Part shown: one piece after another, positions 44,268 to 52,979 of the stretch
Layout: each line of letters begins with the position of its first letter
How positions within the stretch are numbered: the stretch's first letter is position 1
From: Pseudomonadota bacterium
GTDB lineage: Bacteria; Pseudomonadota; Gammaproteobacteria; Steroidobacterales; Steroidobacteraceae
NCBI GenBank assembly: GCA_018261655.1
Contig: JAGTSG010000001.1
Span: forward strand, 50,276 to 114,275
Direction: 5' to 3'
Length of the DNA: 64,000 bases
Made by a program: the position numbers and the translations under genes
The notes under the pieces: model-generated
The model's database searches: none
Seen by the model: the letters and a program-made list of their open reading frames with translations, nothing else
Told to the model about the DNA's origin: nothing

Positions 44268-45947
44268 TCAGCCGCCGCGCGCCGCCGCCTTCAGCATCTC
44301 GCGGGCGTGGTCGCGCGTCTTGCGGGTGATCTCGACGCCGCCCAGCATGCGCGCCAGTTCCTCGACACGCTCCGGCGCGTTGAGCTCCGTCACCGTCATG
44401 CGGCTGCTCCGGCCGTCCGTGATCTTCGCGACTCGCACCTGGTGGTCGGCCTGGCTCGCGACCTGTGCCAGATGCGTCACGCACAGCACCTGTCCGCGCG
44501 CGCCGAGCGCCGCCAGCTGCCGGCCGACCATCTCGGCCACCGCGCCGCCGACGCCTGCGTCCACTTCGTCGAAGATCATGCAGGTGCGGGCGGAGCCGTG
44601 CGCGGCCGCGACCTGGACCGCCAGGCTGATGCGCGACAACTCGCCGCCCGAGGCGACCCTGGACACCGGCTTCACCGGCTGCCCGGGATTGGCGCTGACC
44701 AGGAACGTCACTTCGTCGTTGCCCTCCGTCGAGGGCTCGCCGCCGGCTGCCGGACTCACCTCGACCTCGAACCTGCCGCCCGGCATCCCGAGGACCGCCA
44801 TCAGCGACGTCACCGAGGTCGCGAGCCTGGCCGCGGCGCTGCGACGTGCCTCCGTCAGCTTCGCAGCGGTTGCGTCGTAGCGCGACCGGACCTCCGCGAG
44901 CCGGCGCTGGAGGCCGGACAACACGATCTCCGAGTTCTCGAGCGCCGCGAGCTCCGCGTTCAGCGAAGCCAGTTGCGCGGGCAGGGCCGACGGTTCTATG
45001 CGGTGCTTGCGGGCCAGCTCCTCGATGGCCGCGACCCGCCGCTCGACCCAGTCCTGGCGTTGCGGGTCCACGTCGAGCGAATCGAGGTAGCCCGACAGCT
45101 CGCCCGCGGCCTCCTTCAGCGCGATGACCGCGTCCTCGAGCATCCGCAGGGGGGCCGCAAGCGTCGCGTCGATCGCCGCCGCGGCCCGCAACTGGCCGGC
45201 CGCCCGGCTCGCGACGCCGTGCGCATCGGCGCCGTCGGCGTCGTAGGCGAGGGCGAGCGCGGCGCGGGTCGCCTCGGCCAGCCGGCCGCGGTTCGCGAGG
45301 CGGGACTGCTCCTCGGCCAGCGACTCCACTTCGCCGTGTTCGAGGGACAGCGCGTCGAGCTCGCCGACCTGGTAGCGCAGCAGCTCGAGGCGCGAGCCGC
45401 GTTCGTGGGCAGCCTCGGCCAGGCGCGCGTGCTCGCGCGAGAGATGGCGCCACTCCTCGGCGGCCTCGCGCACCGGGACCATCAGGGGCTCGAGGTCGCC
45501 ATGCAGGTCCACCAGCTGCCGCTGGGCGTTGCGGCGCAGCAGGGACAGGAATTCCTGCTGTCCGTGGATGTCGATCAGCAGGCTGCCGAGTTCGCGGACG
45601 ACCTGGGCGGGCAGGGCCTGCCCGTTGACGAAGCATCGCGAGCGGCCGTCGGCGCCGACCACGCGCCGCAGGATCACCTCGCCCTCCGCGTCGAGCGATT
45701 GCGCAGCGAGCCAGTCGCGCGCCTCGGCGCTGCCGGCGATGTCGAACGTGGCCGTGATCTCGGCACGCTCGGCGCCGTGCCGCACCGCATCGGCAGCCGC
45801 CCGGCCGCCCAGCGCGAGCAGCACCGCGTCGACCAGGATCGACTTGCCGGCGCCGGTCTCGCCGGTGAGCGCCGTCAGGCCCTGCGCGAACTCGACCTCC
45901 ACGGCATCGATGATCGCGAAGTCGCGGACCTTGAGGTAGCAGAGCAT
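44268..45947 (-). CDS. recN: DNA repair protein RecN
   Basis: A 559-residue SMC-like ATPase of double-strand break repair. Walker A GETGAGKS is near residue 33, the long coiled-coil arms occupy the middle, and the C-terminal half has the ABC signature SGGELSRISLA, Walker B CMIFDEVDAGVGG and the D/H-loop segment LCVTHLAQVASQA. ATG 45947 is chosen because it begins MLCYLKVRDFAIID, the typical RecN opening, and lies 1 base after the nadK stop; longer frames run back into nadK. In E. coli recN is LexA-controlled; no LexA box is visible directly ahead here, as transcription probably enters from nadK. Confidence 0.96.
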   Translation of the reverse strand: MLCYLKVRDFAIIDAVEVEFAQGLTALTGETGAGKSILVDAVLLALGGRAAADAVRHGAERAEITATFDIAGSAEARDWLAAQSLDAEGEVILRRVVGADGRSRCFVNGQALPAQVVRELGSLLIDIHGQQEFLSLLRRNAQRQLVDLHGDLEPLMVPVREAAEEWRHLSREHARLAEAAHERGSRLELLRYQVGELDALSLEHGEVESLAEEQSRLANRGRLAEATRAALALAYDADGADAHGVASRAAGQLRAAAAIDATLAAPLRMLEDAVIALKEAAGELSGYLDSLDVDPQRQDWVERRVAAIEELARKHRIEPSALPAQLASLNAELAALENSEIVLSGLQRRLAEVRSRYDATAAKLTEARRSAAARLATSVTSLMAVLGMPGGRFEVEVSPAAGGEPSTEGNDEVTFLVSANPGQPVKPVSRVASGGELSRISLAVQVAAAHGSARTCMIFDEVDAGVGGAVAEMVGRQLAALGARGQVLCVTHLAQVASQADHQVRVAKITDGRSSRMTVTELNAPERVEELARMLGGVEITRKTRDHAREMLKAAARGG

Positions 45948-45948
45948 G

Positions 45949-46848
45949 TCAGCCCGGCTCGTCAGGGTTGCGGGCGCTGCGCCCCCAGTGGAGCTTGGAG
46001 CGCAGGATCCTGAAGAAATCGTGTCCCGGCGGATGCAGGAACGTGATGCTCTGCCGGGCGGCGCCGACGTGCAGCCGCCCGCCATGGTCGAGGTCGCCCA
46101 GCACCGTGCCGTCGAAGGTGACCTGCGCGCGGGTCGGCGACCGCTGGGCCAGCCTGAGCTCGATGGCGCTGTCGCGCCCGACGACGATCGGGCGGTCCGA
46201 CAGCGTGTGCGGCGAGATCGGCGCCAGCACCAGCGCGTCGAGGTGCGGATGGATGATCGGACCGCCGCAGGACAGTGCGTAGGCCGTGGACCCGGTGGAG
46301 GTCGCGATGACCAGGCCGTCGCCACCGTGCGTGTTGACGAAGGTGCCGCTGATCCAGGTCTCGAACTCGATCATCCGGCCGGTCTCGTACTTCTGGATGA
46401 CGACGTCGTTGAGCGCGTGGCAGGTCAGCGGCGGCTGGCCGGGGCGTTCCAGGCTGGCCGACAGCAGGGCGCGCACGTCCTCCTGGTACTGGCCGGAAAG
46501 CACCGCGTCGAAGCGGTCGATCATCTCGGTCGGGGAGACGTCGGCGAGAAAGCCGAGACGGCCCCGATTCACGCCGAGCAGCGGGACGGACCGGCCGATG
46601 ACCGCCTGCGCCGCGTACAGCATCGTGCCGTCGCCGCCAATGGCCACGATCAGCTCGGCCTGGTCGGCCAGGTCCCGCACCGGCAATCGGGCCACGCGCT
46701 CGGGCAGGTTGCCGGCGCCCGAGGCGCTGTCGATGAAGACCTGCAGGCCTCGGGCCAACAGGTGTTGCGCGAGCGCGGACAGCGAGTCGGCGACCCGCGT
46801 GTCCTCGGACCAGCCGATGAGCCCGATGCGTGAGAAGTGGGAATCCAT
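45949..46848 (-). CDS. nadK: NAD kinase
   Basis: A 299-residue ATP (or polyphosphate) NAD kinase that makes NADP+. The GGDGTMLYAA motif near residue 70 and TSTGSTAYALSCGGPI near residue 180 are the conserved nucleotide-binding sites, with NEFAI-type NDVVIQK. First gene of the pair nadK-recN, divergent from hrcA; the 217-base gap between them holds the hrcA control region. Confidence 0.97.
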   Translation of the reverse strand: MDSHFSRIGLIGWSEDTRVADSLSALAQHLLARGLQVFIDSASGAGNLPERVARLPVRDLADQAELIVAIGGDGTMLYAAQAVIGRSVPLLGVNRGRLGFLADVSPTEMIDRFDAVLSGQYQEDVRALLSASLERPGQPPLTCHALNDVVIQKYETGRMIEFETWISGTFVNTHGGDGLVIATSTGSTAYALSCGGPIIHPHLDALVLAPISPHTLSDRPIVVGRDSAIELRLAQRSPTRAQVTFDGTVLGDLDHGGRLHVGAARQSITFLHPPGHDFFRILRSKLHWGRSARNPDEPG

Positions 46849-46985
46849 GGGCTGCGACTTTTAGCACGCGCCCGGGACGCCGGCCACTCGACGCCGCGGC
46901 GCGTTCGTCCAGTTTCCGCGGGCTACCGGGACTGACGGGGGGTGCCGGTCGCAGGGCGGGCGCGGATGCCGGGGGACAGTTGCGC

Positions 46986-47012
46986 TTGACACTCGCGGAA
47001 GGCGATTGCTAA
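46986..47012. promoter_or_regulatory. CIRCE-like HrcA operator
   Basis: TTGACACTC (46986-46994), 9 bases, GATTGCTAA (47004-47012). Compared with the CIRCE consensus TTAGCACTC-N9-GAGTGCTAA the left arm matches at 7 of 9 positions and the right arm at 8 of 9, with the exact 9-base spacing. It lies just upstream of hrcA, where autoregulation is expected. Confidence 0.7.
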
Positions 47013-47015
47013 CGT
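46986..47015 (+). promoter_or_regulatory. sigma-70 promoter of hrcA
   Basis: A perfect -35 box TTGACA (46986-46991) and, 18 bases on, TAACGT (47010-47015) as a weak -10. It coincides with the CIRCE-like element, so HrcA bound there would block RNA polymerase. The hrcA ATG is about 45 bases downstream. Confidence 0.5.
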
Positions 47016-47065
47016 GGAGCGAAGGCGCGCGGCAAGGGCACAAAAGGCTTTTCGTACAACAAGTT

Positions 47066-48133
47066 ATGAGTACTCACGGATACGCCGGCGAGGATCACCT
47101 CAGCGAGCGGGCGCAGCAGTTGCTCAAGACGCTGGTCGAGCACTACATCCGCGACGGCCAGCCCGTGGGCTCCCGGATCCTCTCGCGCGAGTCGGGCCTG
47201 CAGCTGAGTTCGGCCACGGTCCGCAACGTCATGGCCGATCTCGAGGAACACGGGTTCGTTGCCTCGCCGCACACCTCGGCCGGCCGCGTTCCGACGGACA
47301 AGGGCTACCGCTTCTTCGTCAACACGCTGCTCAAGGTCCAGCCGCCGGGCGAGGGCGACGTGCTGAGCCTGCAGCGCGCGTTCGAGCTCAATTCCGACGA
47401 TCCGAAGGCGCTGGTGGCCACCGCGTCCCAGGTGCTGTCCAGCATCACCCGGCTCGCGGGCGTGGTGATGGTGCCCCGCCAGTCGCATGCGGCCCTGTCG
47501 CAGATCGAGTTCATCGGGCTGTCCGAGAACCGCGTGCTGGCGATCCTCGTCGTCAATGGGCGCGAGGTGCAGAACAAGGTCCTCCAGCTGGACCGGCATT
47601 ACACCGCCGACCAGTTGCGTCGCGCGGCGAGCCACCTCAACGAGCAGTTTCGCGGGCGCGAGCTGGCTGACGTGCGCTCCCTGCTCCTGACGCAGCTGCA
47701 GGAGACCCGCGAACAGATGAACCAGATGATGCTGGACGCCATCTCGATCGCGGAGCAGTTGTTCATCGGTGGCGGCAGGCAGGTCGACGCAGACGTGCTG
47801 TTCGCCGGCGAGACCAACCTCATGAACTTCGCGGAGCTGTCGAACGTGGACAAGCTGCGCAAGCTGTTCGAGGCGTTCAACGAGAAGCGGGACATCCTGC
47901 ACCTGCTGGACCAGAGCCTGCACGCGGAGGGCGTGCAGATCTTCATCGGCCACGAGTCCGGTTACCGGATCCTCGACGACTGCACGGTCGTCACCGCGCC
48001 GTACTCGCGCGACAACGAGACCATCGGCGTGCTGGGGGTGATCGGCCCGACGCGCATGGCCTACGAACGCGTGATCCCGATCGTGGACCTGACCGCGAGA
48101 CTGCTCGGGTCCGCCTTGAATTCACGGGGTTAG
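47066..48133 (+). CDS. hrcA: heat-inducible transcription repressor HrcA
   Basis: A 355-residue repressor that binds CIRCE elements and is folded by GroEL. The N-terminal winged helix (LSERAQQLLKTLVEHYIRDGQPVGSRILSRESG) and the SSATVRNVMADLEEHG recognition helix are followed by the GAF-like domain and the conserved FIGHESGYRILDDCTVVTAPY near the C-terminus. ATG 47066 follows a CIRCE-like site. It heads the heat-shock operon with grpE, dnaK and dnaJ. Confidence 0.96.
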   Translation: MSTHGYAGEDHLSERAQQLLKTLVEHYIRDGQPVGSRILSRESGLQLSSATVRNVMADLEEHGFVASPHTSAGRVPTDKGYRFFVNTLLKVQPPGEGDVLSLQRAFELNSDDPKALVATASQVLSSITRLAGVVMVPRQSHAALSQIEFIGLSENRVLAILVVNGREVQNKVLQLDRHYTADQLRRAASHLNEQFRGRELADVRSLLLTQLQETREQMNQMMLDAISIAEQLFIGGGRQVDADVLFAGETNLMNFAELSNVDKLRKLFEAFNEKRDILHLLDQSLHAEGVQIFIGHESGYRILDDCTVVTAPYSRDNETIGVLGVIGPTRMAYERVIPIVDLTARLLGSALNSRG

Positions 48134-48145
48134 GCCCCAAGAGGA

Positions 48146-48191
48146 GTCAGGCGCCACGCTGGCCCCGCTGGGGGTCAGCGTGGGGCCTGAC
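48146..48191. repeat. REP-like inverted repeat between hrcA and grpE
   Basis: Two 21-base arms (48146-48166 and 48171-48191) with a 4-base loop GCTG, complementary at 19 of 21 positions. The GTCAGGC...GGGGCCTGAC composition recalls palindromic REP-type repeats scattered in gammaproteobacterial intergenic regions. It lies inside the heat-shock operon, so it may also form a processing or attenuation hairpin. Confidence 0.65.
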
Positions 48192-48213
48192 CCCGCCTGC
48201 AGGAGCGACGCTG

Positions 48214-48756
48214 ATGAACCAGACCGAACGCGACCCGGCCGATCCCGCAGGCGAGGAGGGACCGGCCCCCGCCGGCGATCCCGCCGGGGCCGACCTCGCG
48301 GACCGGATCGCCGAGGCCGAGGCTCGCGCCGCCGAGCATCGCGATGCCTACCTGCGCGCCATGGCCGAACTCGAGAACTATCGTCGCCGGGTGGCGCGGG
48401 AAGTGGACAGTGCCCGGCAGTTCGGCGCCGAGCGGCTGGCGACCGGGCTGCTGCCCGTCGTCGACAGCCTCGAGCTGGCCTTGTCCAATGCCGGCCGGGC
48501 GGATGCGGCGACCCTGCTGGCCGGGCAGGAGGCCACCCTCAGGCTGCTGGTCAAGGCCCTGGAAGCGGCGGGCGTCACCGGGCTCGACCCGGCCGGACAA
48601 CCCTTCGATCCCGCCCGGCACGAAGCCATGGCCATGCAGCCGACCGCGGACCAGCCGCCCGACACCGTCCTCGCGGTGGTCCAGAAGGGGTACGTCCTGA
48701 ACGGGCGGCTTCTGCGCCCGGCACGCGTGATCGTGGCCAGGTCCCCCGACGCTTGA
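48214..48756 (+). CDS. grpE: nucleotide exchange factor GrpE
   Basis: A 180-residue DnaK cochaperone that releases ADP from DnaK. An acidic, Pro/Gly-rich N-terminus precedes the long dimer helix (RIAEAEARAAEHRDAYLRAMAELENYRRR) and the C-terminal beta domain (VVQKGYVLNGRLLRPARVIVA). AGGAG lies 9 bases before ATG 48214. Between hrcA and dnaK in the heat-shock operon; its 3' end carries the sigma-32 promoter of dnaK. Confidence 0.96.
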   Translation: MNQTERDPADPAGEEGPAPAGDPAGADLADRIAEAEARAAEHRDAYLRAMAELENYRRRVAREVDSARQFGAERLATGLLPVVDSLELALSNAGRADAATLLAGQEATLRLLVKALEAAGVTGLDPAGQPFDPARHEAMAMQPTADQPPDTVLAVVQKGYVLNGRLLRPARVIVARSPDA

Positions 48757-48780
48757 AACCGGCGGTGGCCGACCCCACCT
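48752..48780 (+). promoter_or_regulatory. sigma-32 heat-shock promoter of dnaK
   Basis: CTTGAAA (48752-48758), a 14-base spacer, CCCCACCT (48773-48780), against the sigma-32 consensus CTTGAAA and CCCCATNT: a full -35 match and one mismatch in the -10. It overlaps the grpE stop and lies about 40 bases before the dnaK start. Confidence 0.7.
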
Positions 48781-48822
48781 CCCGGGTTAGATCCCAATCC
48801 TGACTGATACGGAGCCACCCGC

Positions 48823-50766
48823 ATGGGCAAGATCATCGGCATCGACCTGGGCACGACCAACTCGTGCGTGGCCGTCATGGAAGGCGGCACCTGGAAGGTC
48901 ATCGAGAACAGCGAGGGTGACCGCACCACGCCGTCGATCGTCGCCTTCACGAAGGACAACGAGGTGCTGGTTGGACAGTCGGCGAAGCGCCAGGCGGTCA
49001 CCAACCCGCAGAACACCTTTCACGCGGTCAAGCGACTCATCGGGCGCCGCTTCGACGACAAGGTCGTGCAGCGGGACATCCCGATCACGCCGTACAGGAT
49101 CGTCAGGGCGGAGAACGGCGACGCGTGGCTCGAGGCGCAGGGCAAGAAAGTCGCCCCGCCGGAGATCTCCGCGCGGGTGCTGATGAAGATGAAGAAGACC
49201 GCCGAGGACTACCTTGGCGAACCGGTCACCGAGGCCGTCATCACCGTCCCGGCCTACTTCAACGACGCGCAGCGCCAGGCGACCAAGGACGCTGGCCGCA
49301 TCGCCGGGCTCGAGGTCAAGCGCATCATCAACGAGCCGACGGCCGCCGCGCTGGCCTACGGGCTGGACAAGAAGGGCGCCGACCGGAAGATCGCCGTGTA
49401 CGACCTCGGCGGCGGCACCTTCGACATTTCCATCATCGAGATCGCCGACGTCGACGGCGAGCGCCAGTTCGAGGTGCTCTCCACGAACGGCGACACGTTC
49501 CTGGGCGGCGAGGACTTCGACCGCCGGGTCATCGACTACATCGCCGCCGAGTTCCAGAAGGAGAGCGGCGTCGACGTCAGCAAGGACCCGCTGGCGATGC
49601 AGCGCCTGAAGGAAGCGGCGGAGAAGGCCAAGGTCGAGCTGTCGTCGGGGCAGCAGACGGAGGTCAACCTGCCGTACATCACCGCCGACGCATCCGGCCC
49701 GAAGCACCTGAACATCAAGCTGACGCGCGCCAAGCTCGAGTCCCTGGTCGAGGAGCTGGTGCAGCGCACGATCGAGCCGTGCAGGATCGCACTCAAGGAC
49801 GCCGGGCTGTCCATCAACGAGGTCAGCGAAGTCATCCTGGTCGGTGGCCAGTCCCGCATGCCGCTGGTGCAGAAGACGGTCAAGGACTTCTTCGGCAAGG
49901 AGCCGCGCAAGGACGTCAATCCCGACGAGGCCGTCGCCATCGGCGCGGCGATCCAGGGCGGCGTGCTCGCGGGCGAGGTCAAGGACGTCCTGCTGCTGGA
50001 CGTCACCCCGCTGTCGCTCGGCATCGAGACGCTCGGCGAGGTCATGACCAAGCTGATCGAGAAGAACACCACGATCCCGACCAAGGCGACGCAGGTGTTC
50101 TCGACCGCGGCCGACAACCAGCCGGCGGTGACCATCCACGTGCTGCAGGGCGAGCGCGATCGCGCGCGGGACAACAAGTCGCTCGGCAAGTTCGACCTGA
50201 GCGACATCCCGCCGGCGCCGCGCGGGATGCCGCAGATCGAGGTGACCTTCGACATCGACGCGAACGGCATCCTGCACGTCTCGGCGAAGGACAAGGCCAC
50301 CGGCAAGGAACAGAAGATTGTCATCAAGGCTTCGAGCGGCCTGTCGGAGGACGAGATCAACCGCATGGTCCGCGACGCGGAGGTGCACGCCGACGAGGAC
50401 AAGCGATTCCGCGAGCTGGTGGAGACCCGCAACAAGGCCGACGCCCTGCTGCACGCGACGGAGAAGTCCCTCAAGGACCTCGGCGAGAAAGTCGAGCCCG
50501 CGGAACGCGCCGCGATCGAGTCGGCGATGAACGACCTGCGGTCCGTGCTCAAGGGCGACGACAAGGACACGATCGACCGCAAGGCCGAGGCGCTTGCGCA
50601 GGCCTCCGCGCCCGCAGTGCAGCGGGCCTACCAGGCCGAGGCCGGTGCGGGCCCTGGCCCGGGCCCGGGCGCCGAGACGGGCGGAGGGGCGGCGCCGGGC
50701 GGCAAGGAAGACGTGCTCGACGCCGAGTTCGAGGAAGTGAAGGACAAGGACCGCAAGGCCCACTGA
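48823..50766 (+). CDS. dnaK: Hsp70 chaperone DnaK
   Basis: A 647-residue ATP-driven chaperone. The nucleotide-binding domain opens [19 protein letters not shown] and contains [15 protein letters not shown] and the [11 protein letters not shown] motif; the linker [18 protein letters not shown] leads to the substrate-binding domain and helical lid, ending in the conserved acidic EFEEVKDKD tail. GGAG precedes ATG 48823. Works with GrpE and DnaJ encoded on either side. Confidence 0.99.
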   Translation: MGKIIGIDLGTTNSCVAVMEGGTWKVIENSEGDRTTPSIVAFTKDNEVLVGQSAKRQAVTNPQNTFHAVKRLIGRRFDDKVVQRDIPITPYRIVRAENGDAWLEAQGKKVAPPEISARVLMKMKKTAEDYLGEPVTEAVITVPAYFNDAQRQATKDAGRIAGLEVKRIINEPTAAALAYGLDKKGADRKIAVYDLGGGTFDISIIEIADVDGERQFEVLSTNGDTFLGGEDFDRRVIDYIAAEFQKESGVDVSKDPLAMQRLKEAAEKAKVELSSGQQTEVNLPYITADASGPKHLNIKLTRAKLESLVEELVQRTIEPCRIALKDAGLSINEVSEVILVGGQSRMPLVQKTVKDFFGKEPRKDVNPDEAVAIGAAIQGGVLAGEVKDVLLLDVTPLSLGIETLGEVMTKLIEKNTTIPTKATQVFSTAADNQPAVTIHVLQGERDRARDNKSLGKFDLSDIPPAPRGMPQIEVTFDIDANGILHVSAKDKATGKEQKIVIKASSGLSEDEINRMVRDAEVHADEDKRFRELVETRNKADALLHATEKSLKDLGEKVEPAERAAIESAMNDLRSVLKGDDKDTIDRKAEALAQASAPAVQRAYQAEAGAGPGPGPGAETGGGAAPGGKEDVLDAEFEEVKDKDRKAH

Positions 50767-50844
50767 GGCCGGGCGGAACGCGAGGCAACGGACGGCAGCC
50801 GCCGGGTGACGTAAGTCGCCCGGCGGCGCCGCTTACGGTCACCC

Positions 50845-51975
50845 ATGTCGAAGCGCGACTACTACCAGGTGCTGTCGGTCCCGCGCAACGCGACCGACGA
50901 CGACATCAAGAAGGCATACCGTCGCCTCGCGATGAAGTACCACCCGGACCGCAATCCCGACGACAAGGAAGCCGAGGAGAAATTCAAGGAGGCCAAGGAA
51001 GCCTACGAGGTCCTGACCGACGCGCACAAGCGTGCGGCCTACGACCAGTTCGGGCACGCCGGACTCGACGCCGCGCGCGGCGGCGGCCCGGGGTTCAATC
51101 CCGCGGACGCCTTCGGCGACATCTTCGGCGACGTCTTCGGGGACATCTTCGGCGGCGGGCGACGCGGGCGCGGCGGCGCCTTCCGCGGCGCGGACCTGCG
51201 CTACGAACTGGCGCTCGACCTCGAGCAGGCAGTCTTCGGCACCACCTCCGAAATCGAGTTCCAGACGGTGGTCGAGTGCCACGAGTGTTCGGGGAGCGGC
51301 TCGGAGCCCGGCCACGCGCCTTCGACCTGCGACACCTGCGGCGGCGCCGGGCAGGTGCGCATCAGCCAGGGCTTCTTCACCGTCCAGCAGCCGTGCCCGC
51401 GCTGCAAGGGACGCGGCACGATCATCACGCGGCCCTGCCGGACCTGCGCCGGCCAGGGGCGCACCCGCGAGTCCCGCAAGCTGTCGGTGAAGGTCCCGTC
51501 GGGCGTGGACACCGGCGACAGGATCCGGCTGCCGGGCGAGGGGGAGGCGGGGCGCCAGGGCGGCCCGCGTGGCGACCTGTACGTGGAGGTCGTGGTCCGC
51601 GAGCATCCCATCTTCGAGCGCGACGGCGCGCACCTGTCCTGCGAGGTGCCGATCAGCTTCGCCACGGCGGCGCTGGGCGGAAGCATCGAGGTGCCGACGC
51701 TCGACGGACATGCCGTCATCAAGGTGCCTGCCGAGACCCAGTCGGGCCGGGTTTTCCGGCTGCGGGAGAAGGGCGTCAAGCCGGTCCGCGGCGGCGCCAC
51801 CGGCGACCTGTTCTGCCGGGTGGTCATCGAGACGCCGGTGGACCTCACGGACGAGCAGAAGCGGATGCTGCGGGAGTTCGAGGCATCCCTCACCGGCGAC
51901 CCCACCCGGCATCATCCACGCGAACGGTCCTGGCTGGACGGCGTGAAGCGGTTCTTCGAGAGTATCGGTAGCTGA
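50845..51975 (+). CDS. dnaJ: Hsp40 cochaperone DnaJ
   Basis: A 376-residue type I J-protein. The J-domain holds the HPD motif (KYHPDRNP, about residues 33-40), then the Gly/Phe-rich region, then four zinc-finger repeats ([32 protein letters not shown]) and the C-terminal substrate-binding domain. It stimulates DnaK ATP hydrolysis. dapB starts only 9 bases after its stop. Confidence 0.98.
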   Translation: MSKRDYYQVLSVPRNATDDDIKKAYRRLAMKYHPDRNPDDKEAEEKFKEAKEAYEVLTDAHKRAAYDQFGHAGLDAARGGGPGFNPADAFGDIFGDVFGDIFGGGRRGRGGAFRGADLRYELALDLEQAVFGTTSEIEFQTVVECHECSGSGSEPGHAPSTCDTCGGAGQVRISQGFFTVQQPCPRCKGRGTIITRPCRTCAGQGRTRESRKLSVKVPSGVDTGDRIRLPGEGEAGRQGGPRGDLYVEVVVREHPIFERDGAHLSCEVPISFATAALGGSIEVPTLDGHAVIKVPAETQSGRVFRLREKGVKPVRGGATGDLFCRVVIETPVDLTDEQKRMLREFEASLTGDPTRHHPRERSWLDGVKRFFESIGS

Positions 51976-51984
51976 GGTGGCGCC

Positions 51985-52785
51985 ATGATCAACGTCGCAG
52001 TGCTCGGTGTCAGTGGGCGGATGGGCCGCTGCCTCGTGCGTACGGTCCGCGAGGCGCCAGACCTGTCGCTGTCAGGAGCGCTGGCCTCGGCGACCAGCGC
52101 GACGCTCGGGCGCGACGCGGGCGACGTGGCGGAAACAGGTCCGGTGGGTGTCGTCGTGACGGCCGACCGGGAGGCCGCGCTGGCGGGTGCGGACGTCGCC
52201 ATCGACTTCACCCTGCCCGGCGCGACGATCGCCAACCTCGAGGCCGCCGCCAAGCGCCGCATCCCCGTGGTGATCGGCACCACCGGCCTCGACGAGGCAT
52301 GCCACGCGGCCATCCGCGGCCTGTCCCACGACCTGCCGGTGCTGGTGGCGCCCAACATGAGCCTCGGCGTGAACCTGCTCTTCGGCCTGGTCGCCAAGGC
52401 CTCCGCCGCCCTCGGCGAGGATTACGACATCGAGATCCTCGAGGCGCACCACCGCAACAAGGTGGATGCCCCCTCCGGGACCGCGCTGAGAATCGGCGAA
52501 ATTGCCGCCGGCGCGCGCGGCAGGGCCCTCGGCGACGTCGGGATCTACTCGCGCGCGGGCCAGACCGGGAGGCGGCCGCGGGGCGCGATCGGACTGGCGG
52601 TGCTTCGCGGCGGGGACATCGTCGGCGAGCACCGCGTGCTCTATGCCGGGACCGGCGAAAGCCTGGAGATCGCGCACCGGGCCACCGACCGGATGACCTT
52701 CGCCTATGGCGCCGCGACGGCCGCGAGGTGGATCATCGGGCGGCCGCCGGGCCTTTACGGCATGGCCGACGTCCTCGACGTCTGA
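51985..52785 (+). CDS. dapB: 4-hydroxy-tetrahydrodipicolinate reductase
   Basis: A 266-residue NAD(P)H-dependent enzyme of lysine and diaminopimelate synthesis. The Rossmann motif GVSGRMGR is at residues about 6-13, and the active-site stretch EAHHRNKVDAPSGTALR (near residue 155) has the His pair and Lys used in catalysis. Directly after dnaJ and ahead of carAB, as in pseudomonads, so it may be partly transcribed from the heat-shock promoters. Confidence 0.97.
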   Translation: MINVAVLGVSGRMGRCLVRTVREAPDLSLSGALASATSATLGRDAGDVAETGPVGVVVTADREAALAGADVAIDFTLPGATIANLEAAAKRRIPVVIGTTGLDEACHAAIRGLSHDLPVLVAPNMSLGVNLLFGLVAKASAALGEDYDIEILEAHHRNKVDAPSGTALRIGEIAAGARGRALGDVGIYSRAGQTGRRPRGAIGLAVLRGGDIVGEHRVLYAGTGESLEIAHRATDRMTFAYGAATAARWIIGRPPGLYGMADVLDV

Positions 52786-52821
52786 ACGGGGTCCGCGTGA
52801 CCGCGCGGAGGCCCTCTTTCG

Positions 52822-52851
52822 TGGACACCGGCGCAGCGGTTCCAGTACAAT
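52822..52851 (+). promoter_or_regulatory. sigma-70 promoter of carAB
   Basis: TGGACA (52822-52827), an 18-base spacer, TACAAT (52846-52851), each 5 of 6 to consensus. Transcription would begin near 52858, giving a leader of about 120 bases before carA. Confidence 0.6.
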
Positions 52852-52887
52852 TCGGTTTCAGGTTGGGACCCCACAGTTCGGAACAGC

Positions 52888-52922
52888 CAGCGGGCGGAGC
52901 CAGTGACCGGTTCCACCCGCTG
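52888..52922 (+). promoter_or_regulatory. stable hairpin in the carA leader
   Basis: Outer arms CAGCGGG (52888-52894) and CCCGCTG (52916-52922) plus inner arms GGAGCC and GGTTCC give a 13-pair stem with one C/A mismatch and one G-U pair around a 7-base loop. No T-run follows, so it is not a simple terminator. It may regulate carAB expression. Confidence 0.5.
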
Positions 52923-52979
52923 ATCGCATGCGCGCCGCGCATTGCGAGCTGGACTGCGGCCCGGGACTGGAGAACCTGA

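Noticed and set aside
48787..50763. Open frame of about 660 codons opposite dnaK
   Set aside because: Exact mirror of dnaK, the often-seen antisense dnaK frame; no independent support such as a ribosome-binding site or domain.
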